DNA of 64,000 bases from Deltaproteobacteria bacterium. Its GTDB lineage: Bacteria > Myxococcota > Myxococcia > Myxococcales > 40CM-4-68-19. The notes below the pieces were generated by a model. The model had not been told where the DNA came from, ran no database searches, and was given only the letters and a program-made list of their open reading frames with translations. Every line of letters starts with the position of its first letter. Position 1 is the stretch's first letter. A program made the position numbers and the translations under genes. Of the stretch, positions 1 to 9,966 are shown in pieces. The stretch spans positions 23,930 to 87,929 of the forward strand of contig VBLC01000039.1 of assembly GCA_005879315.1 (NCBI GenBank), in the 5' to 3' direction.

Positions 1-1
1 G

Positions 2-803
2 CCGCTCTTCTTCTTCATGCTCTGGTTCTTCCTCGGGTTCCGCGAGTTCGTCCGACAGCAGACGCCGCCCTCCGACGCCATCGATGTCTACGTGATGGCG
101 AAGAAATGGATGTGGAAGTTCGCCTATCCCGACGGTCCGAACGCCATCAACGTCCTGCGCGTGCCGGCGGGACGCAACGTGCGCCTGTTGATGACCTCGC
201 GCGACGTGATCCATTCCTTCTACGTTCCCGAGTTCCGCATCAAGCAGGACGTCTTGCCCGGCCGATACACCCAGACCTGGTTCAATGCGGTGCAGCCGGG
301 CCGCTATCAGATCCTCTGCGCCGAATATTGCGGAGCGGGACACTCGATCATGCGCGGCGAAGTCATCGCCCTCAAGCCGCAGGAGTTCGAGGACTGGCTC
401 AGTCAGCAGAGGCGCGGACTGGTCGCCAGGCAGGACAGCTCGCCGACCGGCCTGGATTTCGCTCCGGCCCTGGGAAACCTGGTCGATCAGGGCCGCCGCA
501 TCGCCGCCGAGCAAGGCTGCTTGAAGTGCCATACCACCGACGGCACGCGGCACATCGGGCCTACCTGGCTCGACCTCTATCATCGCAGGGAGAAATTGCA
601 GGACGGCAGCATCATCGACGCGGACGAGGCCTATCTGACCGAATCGATGATGGAACCCACCGCCAAGATCGTCGCCGGCTTCCAGCCGGTGATGCCCAGC
701 TTCCAGGGGAAGATCGCTGGTCCCGAGGTGGCCGCGCTGGTCGAGTACATAAAATCACTGCAGAGCGACGTGGTCCGCACCGGACCGTCGGAAGGACCCG
801 CAT

Positions 804-826
<23 letters not shown>
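2..826 (+). CDS. ctaC: Cytochrome c oxidase subunit II with fused cytochrome c domain (5' end outside window)
   Basis: Subunit II of an aa3/caa3 oxidase takes electrons from cytochrome c through the CuA centre and passes them to subunit I. The gene is open from the window edge, so its start and part of the membrane anchor are missing; the visible N-terminus is the end of a hydrophobic helix. Counting from the first in-frame codon, the CuA ligands are visible as His71 and the CAEYCGAGHSIM motif (Cys106, Cys110, His114, Met117). A C-terminal cytochrome c domain follows, with haem motif CLKCH (residues 173-177) and a likely axial Met at 231, as in caa3 oxidases. The 3' end overlaps the next gene by 23 bp, so it heads a coupled cox operon. 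Confidence 0.96.
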
Positions 827-2445
<1,619 letters not shown>

Positions 2446-2456
<11 letters not shown>

Positions 2457-3099
2457 GGCGGCGCAAGGGCTGCCGGAAGGCATCCTCGCCCATCACTTCT
2501 CCTCGCTCGAGCGGCAGAACGAGGCGATGCGCCTCGGCATGTGGCTCTTCCTGGCCACCGAGATCCTGCTCTTCGCCGGCCTTTTCACCGGATACGCCGT
2601 CTATCGCTTCCAATTCCCGCTCGCCTTTGCGGAGTGCAGCCGCCATCTGGAGATCGCGCTTGGCACGCTCAATACCATCGTCTTGATCACCTCCAGCTTT
2701 ACCGTCGCGCTGGCCATCCATTTCGCGCGCACCGACCGGCGCCGTGCGGCCGTCATTTGCCTGGTGCTGACCATCGGCTTCGCGCTGGCGTTTCTCGGCA
2801 TCAAGGCCGTCGAATACACGGCGCACTTCCACGAGCGATCGCTGCCGGGAAAGTACTACGCCTTCGAGGGGGTGAAGATCCTGGGCGCGGCGATGTTCTT
2901 CACCATGTATTTCCTCATGACCGGACTGCACGGAGTGCACGTCGTCGCGGGAATGAGCGTGCTCTCCTGGCTTTTGTGGCGGACTCTGCAGGGGCGCTAT
3001 TCGTCGAGGTACTACACTGGCCTGGAGATGGGCGGGCTCTACTGGCATCTCGTCGACCTCGTCTGGATCTTCCTCTATCCGCTGCTTTACTTGATCTAA
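2446..3099 (+). CDS. ctaE: Cytochrome c oxidase subunit III
   Basis: A 217-residue membrane protein with about five predicted helices, the short bacterial form of subunit III that stabilises the oxidase core. It contains the family pattern of helices with FLGIKAVEYTAHF and LHGVHVVAGM segments and ends in YWHLVDLVWIFLYPLLYL, which is highly typical of the C-terminal helix. The ATG start lies 11 bp inside ctaD, which indicates translational coupling. Confidence 0.96.
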
Positions 3100-3108
3100 G
3101 GAGAAGAA

Positions 3109-3504
3109 GTGGCCGAGAGCGCGACCCAGCATCAGCACGAGACTCACGACCAGCATTCGGCGGTGCCCTATGTCGTGGTGTGGATCGCGCTGCTCGTCTT
3201 TACGGCGGTCACCTATCTGACCGGCATCCAGCATTTGGGGAAATGGGCCTTGGCCATCGCGCTCGCCATCGCCTGCACCAAGTCGGCGCTGGTGGCTCTC
3301 ATCTTCATGCACCTGCGGGAATCGAGCGGCGCCACGCGGCTGGTGTTCGTGACCTCGCTGGTCTTTGTCGCGCTCCTGCTCTTCTTCACCGTCTCCGACG
3401 TCGCCACGAGGTTCACGCTGGCGACGCCGGCGGGGGCGCCTTTCGGCACAGAGCGATCGCAGCCCGAGGGCCTGCTCGAGCACGAAATGCCGGCGGAAGA
3501 ATGA
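3109..3504 (+). CDS. ctaF: Cytochrome c oxidase subunit IV (COX4_pro type)
   Basis: A 131-residue protein with three predicted membrane helices and the conserved CTKSALVALIFMHLR segment characteristic of prokaryotic subunit IV of caa3 oxidases. It starts with GTG; a purine-rich site (AAGGAGAAGAA) lies just upstream and fixes the start. It follows ctaE after 9 bp. The N-terminus is His-rich (QHQHETHDQH) and the C-terminus is an acidic soluble tail. It closes the oxidase operon and converges on the next gene with only 6 bp between stops. Confidence 0.92.
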   Translation: MAESATQHQHETHDQHSAVPYVVVWIALLVFTAVTYLTGIQHLGKWALAIALAIACTKSALVALIFMHLRESSGATRLVFVTSLVFVALLLFFTVSDVATRFTLATPAGAPFGTERSQPEGLLEHEMPAEE

Positions 3505-3510
3505 GCGCGC

Positions 3511-3798
3511 TCAGGGATGCCGCTTCGGGTCTTCGTCGACGTGATTGATGTTCGGCCGTGCGGGACCCTCCGCGGTACCTGCGCCGAATCTCCGCTCGGC
3601 CTCGGCGAAGTCGCGCAGCACCTCCTCCTGCGACTGATAGCGCTCCTTGGGAAGCGACTTGAGGAAATTGATCACTTCTGCCGGAGCCTCACTGTCCTCC
3701 GCGGTTTCGATGATTTCATCGCGGGCCGCGGGAAATTCGACCTGTGCAACGTGCCAAGCCGGGCTCCGCGCGGGGTTCTCGCCGATTCCTCTCGCCAT
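3511..3798 (-). CDS. DUF2795 domain protein
   Basis: A 95-residue soluble protein. Residues about 20-70 (VEFPAARDEIIETAEDSEAP, then EVINFLKSLPKERYQSQEEV) match the DUF2795 pattern of a short helix-rich fold with a conserved Leu-Pro and a Tyr/Ser segment before a terminal helix. The family is common in high-GC bacteria and has no assigned biochemical role. It stands alone, convergent with the cox operon. Confidence 0.75.
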   Translation of the reverse strand: MARGIGENPARSPAWHVAQVEFPAARDEIIETAEDSEAPAEVINFLKSLPKERYQSQEEVLRDFAEAERRFGAGTAEGPARPNINHVDEDPKRHP

Positions 3799-3852
3799 GC
3801 ACTCAACCTAGGCTGTTCCTTCCCTGGTGGCTCGCTCCTGCGCCGGGCGGCC

Positions 3853-4797
3853 CTACAGGCAGCCGAAATCGAGCAACGGGCAGCGGAAGTCGAAGGAGCA
3901 GTTCCGCCGGTCGGGCATCTGCACGGCGAGGCTCGCCCAGGCCTCGCCGCCCCGCCCGTCGCGCGCAACGAGCCAGAGGCGGCTGCTGGCCGCCGCCAGC
4001 GCGGTCAACGTGACGAGCCCGCGCTCGGGCACCGGGTCGCCGGGGGCTGGCTCGTCCGCCACGTCGCTGCCTGCGACCGGACGTCCGAGCGGCCCGTATT
4101 GCGCGTGCGGCATGGTGAAGAATGAATAGCTGATGCGCTCGGTCAGCTGGACGGTGCGCCCGGCAAGATCGGTGACTTGATAGGTCTCCTGCGCGCCGGG
4201 GGAAAGAAGAGGGCGGAGCCAGACGGTTTCTGATACCGGAAGCTCGATGAATCCCTCGTCGGCAACCACGCGATCGCCCCCGGATCCGCTCAGAGCGAAT
4301 CCGGTCAGGGAAAACGAATGATTGGGAACGACTCCCGGCAATGCGGGGCTGAAGAGCAGCAGCTTCGACGCGGTGACCGAGACATTTCCTCTTTCCACGA
4401 GCACTTCGACCTGCACCCTGACTCCGCCATACCCGGCCAGCGGGTCCGCCTGCAGCGCAGCCCGAATCTTTTCTGGAAGGACCTGCAACTGCATGTCCGA
4501 GCTGCCGTCCGCGGTCACTTCCCAAGGCTGGTCGGGCGGACAGGGACCCTCTGGGTGCGGAACGCAGGCGCGCAAGTGCACCTGTTGCTCCGAAGGACCA
4601 CCGGGATAGACCACCAGCGCGCGCAGTGAGACGGGCGGCGCCACGAAGGTGACCGGATCGTAAAGCACCTCGGGCGGATCGGCCCGCACCGCGAGGATGC
4701 GCAGGTCGCTCACCACGCTCGCGGGTGAGAAACAAGGGTCATAGAACGAATTGCACGCCGCCAGCGCAGCGCATGTCGTCAGCGCGGCCCGCTTCAA
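3853..4797 (-). CDS. Lipoprotein coupled to the TonB-dependent receptor
   Basis: A 314-residue predicted lipoprotein of unknown function. The proposed TTG start (4797) overlaps the TGA stop of the upstream receptor (TTGA), and from there the sequence gives a short signal peptide with lipobox LAAC (Cys15). No ATG fits better: reading further upstream only translates the receptor in the wrong frame. The mature part is beta-rich, with several Pro-Gly turns, and ends in a Cys-containing tail (RRNCSFDFRCPLLDFGCL). The tight coupling suggests it works with the receptor at the outer membrane, for example as an accessory or substrate-binding lipoprotein. That role is inferred from context only. Confidence 0.75.
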   Translation of the reverse strand: MKRAALTTCAALAACNSFYDPCFSPASVVSDLRILAVRADPPEVLYDPVTFVAPPVSLRALVVYPGGPSEQQVHLRACVPHPEGPCPPDQPWEVTADGSSDMQLQVLPEKIRAALQADPLAGYGGVRVQVEVLVERGNVSVTASKLLLFSPALPGVVPNHSFSLTGFALSGSGGDRVVADEGFIELPVSETVWLRPLLSPGAQETYQVTDLAGRTVQLTERISYSFFTMPHAQYGPLGRPVAGSDVADEPAPGDPVPERGLVTLTALAAASSRLWLVARDGRGGEAWASLAVQMPDRRNCSFDFRCPLLDFGCL

Positions 4798-7355
4798 AAC
4801 GAGACCTTCGCCCCGACCGAGGCGAGAAAGGGCAGTCCATGCACGGTATCCGATTCCTGGAAGCGAAAATCGTAGAGCGTCGCCTCGGGATTGCGCCGCC
4901 CCAGCACGTTCTGGAAATCGACATAGAGCTGCAATCGCCCGTAATCGCCGACCCAGATGTTGTTGAGCTCGAAATCGATCTGCAAGAAGGTCGGCAGCCG
5001 CGTAGCCCCGAATGGCAATGTTGCGGTCACGTAGTTGCCGCTGTCGGCATTGAAGGTGACCGGGCCGACCGGCTCCGCGACCGGATTGCCGCTGGCGATG
5101 CGCACGCGGGTGGCGAATTCGACATAAGGCGAAGGCCGCCAGCCGACGAGGAGCGTGAAGATGTGCGGCTGATCGAAAGCAGTGGGACGCCACGACTGCC
5201 ACGGGCCCGGCAGCTCGCGAGAGCGAGAGAGCGTATAGGCAAGCCAGCCATAGAGCCGTTCGGTGAACTCGCGCCGGATCAACACCTCGAGACCGAGTGA
5301 GCGGCCGATGCCTGAATTCAATTGTAATGGATTGTCATAGGTGCCATCACCATTCGCGCGCGGCTGGGCAGGAAAGACCAGCGAACGGCGCCGGCTCAGA
5401 TAACCTTCGACCTTGATCGACCACAGATCGCCGAACTTCCTCTCCACGCCCGCGCCCATCTGCTCCGCCGCCTGTGGCAAGAGCCCGGGATTGCCGATCA
5501 CTTGATCGACTTGCTCGGCCGTCGGCGCCTGGTGATAGAGGCCGGCATAGGCATAGAGCGCGGTCGGCTCGTTCAATTCGAAGCGCGCCCAGAGGCGCGG
5601 GTCGAGCACCGCGTAGGTATGTCCGAGCCAGTGCATCTCCTCGAGGCGCAGTCCGGACGTGAGCCGCAGCCGGCCGCGGCGCCATTCCACCTCTGCGTAT
5701 TCGCCGAGGCTGGAGAAGACCTTCACGCCGTTGAGCCTCGCCTCCTCGGCATTGGGCGCTCCCACGCTGCGCAGTTGCTGCTCGTAGAGGATGTCGAGGT
5801 CATAGGAGACGCGATTCATGAGGAGGTCCAGGCCTGCGCGCAACTCGAGATTGTCCCCCTGCCGCGCGATGATCCCGCTGCGGAGCCCGGTCGAGAACGT
5901 CCGGTCCCGCTGGCTTTGCGGTCGCGAAAAGGCGCCGGCGCCGATGCCGGAAGAGGAGGAATTGGAGAGATCGAATCCAATCATCGGCGCAATGTTGAAG
6001 GAGAGCGCGTCGCTCACCCGCCGCTCCCAGGCGAAGCGGGCACGGTGGAAGCCGATGCGTTTTCCCAATTCGAGCGGCACCGAGCCGCGGCCGCCGCCCA
6101 CCTGCGCGAAGGAATCGTCGCTGCCGTAGAGTGTCAGGGACAGGCGATCGCGCCGCGTCGGCCGCCAGTCGGCGCGGCCCTGATAGTCCCAATAGACGGG
6201 CAGGGTGATCTCCTTGTTGGGCTCGGTGGTCAGTTCGATGATGGGATTGATGTAGCTGCGGCGCGCGCCCAGCGCGATCTGCGCGTCGTCGCCGATCGGC
6301 CCTCGCAAGAAGGCGGCGCTCTTCTGCAGATCGGCGGCCAGGCTCCCGTGCCAGCGGTCGTCGGTGCCGCGGCGGCTCTGCACCGCCACGACGCCGGCCA
6401 GGCTGCGGCCGAAATAGACGCCCGCACCGCCGGGATAGAAGTCGATCTTCTCGACCATCTCCTCGCCCAGCACCGAGGGGCCGTTCAAGAGATGATAGAG
6501 AATGGGAATCTGCTGCCCATCGATATATGCGCCGGTATCGACCGCCGGTGCGCCTCGCACGATCAACTGGCCGCCGGTGTAGGGGATGCGCGCCAGCCCA
6601 GGCAGGTTCTCGATCACCCGCAGCGGATCGCCGCTCGATCCGGGCACGTTGCGCAACTCCTCGTGGGAGATCGTCTCCTTGGTGGGCGCGAGCCGCGCCT
6701 CCTTCTCGCCCGGCACGGTGATGGAGAGGTCGGAGACGGCGCTGCGGCGCAGATAGACGATGTCCGGCTCAGGCGCGCCTGGGCCGACCTCGATGCGCTC
6801 CTGGGCGCGGAAATAGTCTGGCGCGATCACCACCAACACTTGCGAGCCGCGTGGCAGCGACATCGACCAGCGGCCCCGCGCGTCGGTGCTGGTGGCGATG
6901 CCGAGGCCCTGCGCGATGACATCCGCGCCGGCGACGGAGAGCCGCGTCCCTTGCGACAGGACCTGCCCGCGCACTTCGCCGAAGGGAACGAAAGGCGCAT
7001 GCGGCCCGGCGCGCTCGCGGTTGACGAGGTATCGATAGATGAAGCGAACGTGCGAGGGCGCGGGCTGGCCGCGCAGCCGGCCGGGCGCGAAGGTGGCCTG
7101 CTCGAGCGCATCGCGCGCGCCGCGGGCGAAGCCGGCCTCGTCGCTGACGTCGCAGTCGGTGCGCTCGACCGTTCCGGCGGCGCTGATCTGCAAGTCGCAG
7201 GGAATGTCGGCTTCGATGCCGCGGAGGAGAGCCGTCATCGGATAGTCGGCGGCCTTCCATTCCAGGAGCGAGGGCGAGGCGACGTACCCCTGCTGTGCAC
7301 GCAGCGGCAATGCGCCGAGCACAGCGAGGAGGAGCGGACGCAAGCGGCCGTACAC
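4794..7355 (-). CDS. TonB-dependent outer-membrane receptor with N-terminal TonB-C-like domain
   Basis: An 853-residue outer-membrane receptor starting at GTG with a signal peptide ending near LPLRAQQ. The domain order is unusual: residues about 30-120 resemble the periplasmic C-terminal domain of TonB (LQISAAGTVERTDC, ALEQATFAPGR); then comes a carboxypeptidase-regulatory-like beta sandwich (about 135-200); then the plug (about 225-340, with a typical GAPAVDTGAYIDGQQIP segment and VEKIDFYPGGAGVYFGRSLA); then the 22-strand barrel to the C-terminus. TonB-C/receptor fusions of this type are familiar in myxobacteria. The substrate cannot be told from sequence. It is followed, with overlap, by a lipoprotein gene. 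Confidence 0.9.
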   Translation of the reverse strand: MYGRLRPLLLAVLGALPLRAQQGYVASPSLLEWKAADYPMTALLRGIEADIPCDLQISAAGTVERTDCDVSDEAGFARGARDALEQATFAPGRLRGQPAPSHVRFIYRYLVNRERAGPHAPFVPFGEVRGQVLSQGTRLSVAGADVIAQGLGIATSTDARGRWSMSLPRGSQVLVVIAPDYFRAQERIEVGPGAPEPDIVYLRRSAVSDLSITVPGEKEARLAPTKETISHEELRNVPGSSGDPLRVIENLPGLARIPYTGGQLIVRGAPAVDTGAYIDGQQIPILYHLLNGPSVLGEEMVEKIDFYPGGAGVYFGRSLAGVVAVQSRRGTDDRWHGSLAADLQKSAAFLRGPIGDDAQIALGARRSYINPIIELTTEPNKEITLPVYWDYQGRADWRPTRRDRLSLTLYGSDDSFAQVGGGRGSVPLELGKRIGFHRARFAWERRVSDALSFNIAPMIGFDLSNSSSSGIGAGAFSRPQSQRDRTFSTGLRSGIIARQGDNLELRAGLDLLMNRVSYDLDILYEQQLRSVGAPNAEEARLNGVKVFSSLGEYAEVEWRRGRLRLTSGLRLEEMHWLGHTYAVLDPRLWARFELNEPTALYAYAGLYHQAPTAEQVDQVIGNPGLLPQAAEQMGAGVERKFGDLWSIKVEGYLSRRRSLVFPAQPRANGDGTYDNPLQLNSGIGRSLGLEVLIRREFTERLYGWLAYTLSRSRELPGPWQSWRPTAFDQPHIFTLLVGWRPSPYVEFATRVRIASGNPVAEPVGPVTFNADSGNYVTATLPFGATRLPTFLQIDFELNNIWVGDYGRLQLYVDFQNVLGRRNPEATLYDFRFQESDTVHGLPFLASVGAKVSF

Positions 7356-7374
7356 CAGTGAACCTTGTCTTCCC

Positions 7375-7395
7375 CGAGAGAGTCATGTTCTCTCG
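7375..7395. promoter_or_regulatory. Perfect inverted repeat upstream of the TonB-dependent receptor
   Basis: Arms CGAGAGA and TCTCTCG flank a 7-nt spacer, giving a 21-bp dyad that starts 20 bp upstream of the receptor GTG. It has no T-run, so it is not a terminator. Its position fits an operator or an mRNA-level control site for the receptor; this is inference. Confidence 0.4.
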
Positions 7396-7455
7396 CGCCT
7401 GTGGCGCGGGTGCAATGGAAGATGTGCGACTCGCGCACCTTCGACCCCTTTTTGT

Positions 7456-7469
7456 CTACCCCGGGGTAG
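7456..7469. promoter_or_regulatory. 14-bp perfect palindrome in divergent promoter region
   Basis: The sequence CTACCCCGGGGTAG is a perfect palindrome in the 145-bp gap between the divergently transcribed receptor and GGDEF-EAL genes, 31 bp before the latter's ATG. It may be a binding site for a dimeric regulator. No cognate regulator is identified. Confidence 0.4.
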
Positions 7470-7500
7470 TGACTATCGTGCCCCGCCAGGAAGGAGTCTC

Positions 7501-9942
7501 ATGCAGCCGCGAGAGCCGGCGCTGCTGAAGTCTGTCCGCGAGGCGGCAGCACGTGCACCTTGCCTCGAGGACGCGTTGCGCGCTGCGCTGCAGCGCATCT
7601 GCGCCGCCACCGGATGGCAGGCGGGCCGCGTGGAATTTTCCCAGGATGCAGGCGAAGTTTCGCCGCGAATTCTCTGGCACCTGGATCGGCCCGAGCGCCT
7701 CGACGCTTTCCGGCGCATCGCCGAATCGCGCCGCGGCGGGCGGGGAAAGAACCTCGCCTCGGTGGTGCTGCGCGACGGCGCGCCGCAATGGCGCGCCCAG
7801 AAGGACGCCACCGCGGCCTCCGTCTTCGCCTTTCCCGCCATCTCCCACGAGCACACGCTGGCCGTGTTGGAGTTCTTCTCGCCCGCCGCCGATCCGCCGG
7901 AAGAGCCGGTGATGCGCGGCGTGGCCCGCGCCTGCGCCGAGCTGGGCAAGTTCATCGAGCACAAACCGGTCGAGCGGACGCTGCGCAAGGTGGAGCTCGG
8001 CTATCGCGATCTCTTCGAGAGCGTGGGCGAAGCGCTCATCGTCGTCGACCCGCGGACCGGCACGGTCCTCGAGGCGAACCCGCGCGCCAGCGAGCTGTAT
8101 GGAATTCCCCGCGGCGAGCTCCTCGGCGGGCCGGTCGAGCGGCTCTGGGCCGATGCCTCCCTGGCGCGGGCCGCGATCGAGCGCGGCCGCCGCTTCGAGA
8201 CCGCGCTGCAGCGCCACGACGGCCGTGAGCTGGTGCTGGAGGTGACCGCCAGCGGCGTGCAGTACCACGGCGAGGCGGCCACGCTGCTCCTGACCCGCGA
8301 GGTGACCCAGCGCGTGCGGGTGCTCGATGCGCTGCGCGCCTCCGAGCAGCGCTACCGCGTGCTCTTCGAGAACAGCCCGCAGCCGATGTGGGTCGAGGAC
8401 GCGGAGACGGGAAAGTTCCTCGCCGTCAATCAGGCCGCCATCCGCCATTACGGGTGGCCGCAGGATCGCTTCCTCTCGATGCGTTCGGCCGATCTGCGGC
8501 TCGACCCGGGAGTCGAGACCGACCTGCGCGCGGGGCCGGCCATCGAGCGGCACCGGACCGCCTCGGGAGCAGCTCACGATCTCGAGCTCTCGGCGCACGA
8601 GGTGATGTTCGAGGCGCGGCGCGCTCTTCTCGTCGCAGCGGCCGACGTCACCGCGCGGCGCAAGGCGCAGGCGCAACTGCTGCAAGCTGCCTTCTACGAT
8701 CCTCTCACCGGTCTTCCCAACCGCGCGCTCTTGAAAGATCGCCTCGACGTCGCTTTCGCCCGCGCCAAAGGGCGCGAGGCGGCGCGCTTCGCCGTGCTCT
8801 TCCTCGACCTCGATCGTTTCAAGCTCGTCAACGACAGCCTCGGCCACCGCGCCGGCGACGAGCTCTTGATCCAGATCGCCCGCCGTCTGGAAGGATGCCG
8901 TCGCGCCGGCGACACCGTGGCGCGGCTGGGCGGCGACGAATTCACGCTGCTGGTCGAAGGCATCATCGACGCCGATGAGGCAGTGGCGGTGGCCGAGCGA
9001 GTCCACCGCGCGCTGGCGCCGCCCTTCCTGGTCGAGGGGCATGAAGTATTTGCTTCGGCAAGCATCGGCATCGCCTTGGGCGGGCCGACCACCGAACGGC
9101 CGGAGCACCTCCTCCGCGACGCCGACACCGCCATGTACCGCGCCAAGGTGCGCGGCTGCCGCCACGCGGTCTTCGACTCCTCGATGCACGAGCGCGCCAT
9201 GGCGGCTCTGCGGCTGGAGAACGAGCTGCGCCGCGCGCTCGAACGCGGGGAATTGCGCGTCCATTACCAGCCCATCGTCGATCTGAACGGCGGCCGCGCG
9301 CTGGGAGTGGAGGCGCTCGTTCGCTGGGAGCAGCGCGACCGCGGGCTGGTGATGCCGAGCGAGTTCATTCCGCTCGCCGAGGAGACCGGCCTGATCGTGC
9401 CGCTGGGACGGTGGGTGCTGGAAGAGGCCTGTCATGCGCTCTCGGTCCTGCCGGCGCCGCTGACGTTGGCGGTGAACCTCTCCGGCCGGCAGCTCTTGCA
9501 GCCCGACTTTCTCAACGACCTGGCTTCGCTGCTCGCCAAGCGGACGCTGGAACCGCACCGGCTTCGGCTGGAATTGACCGAGAGCATGCTGATGGGCAAC
9601 GGTCCCCTGGCGATCGACGCGCTCGACCGCCTCCGCCAGCTGGGCGTGCGCCTTTGCATCGACGACTTCGGCACCGGCTACTCGTCGCTCAGCTACCTGC
9701 ACGAGCTGCCCATCGACACCCTCAAGATCGACAAGTCCTTCGTACAGGCGATGGGGGAGGACGAGCGGAAGATCAAGATCGTCCAGTCGATCCTGCTGCT
9801 CGGGAAGGGGCTCGACATCGAGGTGGTGGCCGAGGGCGTGGAGACGGAGGCGCAGGCCGACCACCTGCGGCGCCTCGGCTGCGAACGGGCGCAAGGGTAT
9901 CTCTTTGCCCGGCCGGTGCCGCTCGAGCATTTGTCTCTCTGA
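7501..9942 (+). CDS. PAS-GGDEF-EAL cyclic-di-GMP enzyme
   Basis: An 813-residue cytoplasmic signalling protein. The N-terminal 150 residues look like a degenerate GAF-type sensor; two PAS domains follow (about 165-270 and 280-395), then GGDEF (about 400-560) and EAL (about 575-813). The diguanylate cyclase signature GGDEF is intact near residue 477, and the EAL domain keeps EAL (about 604), the DDFGTGYSS loop (from about 721) and EGVE, so both synthesis and hydrolysis of c-di-GMP are possible. No membrane segment is visible. ATG start with a clear AGGAAGGAG site. It is followed 24 bp later by a peptidase gene. Confidence 0.95.
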   Translation: MQPREPALLKSVREAAARAPCLEDALRAALQRICAATGWQAGRVEFSQDAGEVSPRILWHLDRPERLDAFRRIAESRRGGRGKNLASVVLRDGAPQWRAQKDATAASVFAFPAISHEHTLAVLEFFSPAADPPEEPVMRGVARACAELGKFIEHKPVERTLRKVELGYRDLFESVGEALIVVDPRTGTVLEANPRASELYGIPRGELLGGPVERLWADASLARAAIERGRRFETALQRHDGRELVLEVTASGVQYHGEAATLLLTREVTQRVRVLDALRASEQRYRVLFENSPQPMWVEDAETGKFLAVNQAAIRHYGWPQDRFLSMRSADLRLDPGVETDLRAGPAIERHRTASGAAHDLELSAHEVMFEARRALLVAAADVTARRKAQAQLLQAAFYDPLTGLPNRALLKDRLDVAFARAKGREAARFAVLFLDLDRFKLVNDSLGHRAGDELLIQIARRLEGCRRAGDTVARLGGDEFTLLVEGIIDADEAVAVAERVHRALAPPFLVEGHEVFASASIGIALGGPTTERPEHLLRDADTAMYRAKVRGCRHAVFDSSMHERAMAALRLENELRRALERGELRVHYQPIVDLNGGRALGVEALVRWEQRDRGLVMPSEFIPLAEETGLIVPLGRWVLEEACHALSVLPAPLTLAVNLSGRQLLQPDFLNDLASLLAKRTLEPHRLRLELTESMLMGNGPLAIDALDRLRQLGVRLCIDDFGTGYSSLSYLHELPIDTLKIDKSFVQAMGEDERKIKIVQSILLLGKGLDIEVVAEGVETEAQADHLRRLGCERAQGYLFARPVPLEHLSL

Positions 9943-9966
9943 CAAAGAGTTGTACCTTGCGCCGTC

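Noticed and set aside
4797..5202. A longer N-terminus for the lipoprotein, starting at 5202
   Set aside because: The extra 135 residues only translate the receptor gene in another frame, and would bury the signal peptide and lipobox.
7456..9945. An 829-codon minus-strand frame opposite the GGDEF-EAL gene
   Set aside because: Composition-driven shadow; the plus-strand product has intact catalytic motifs.
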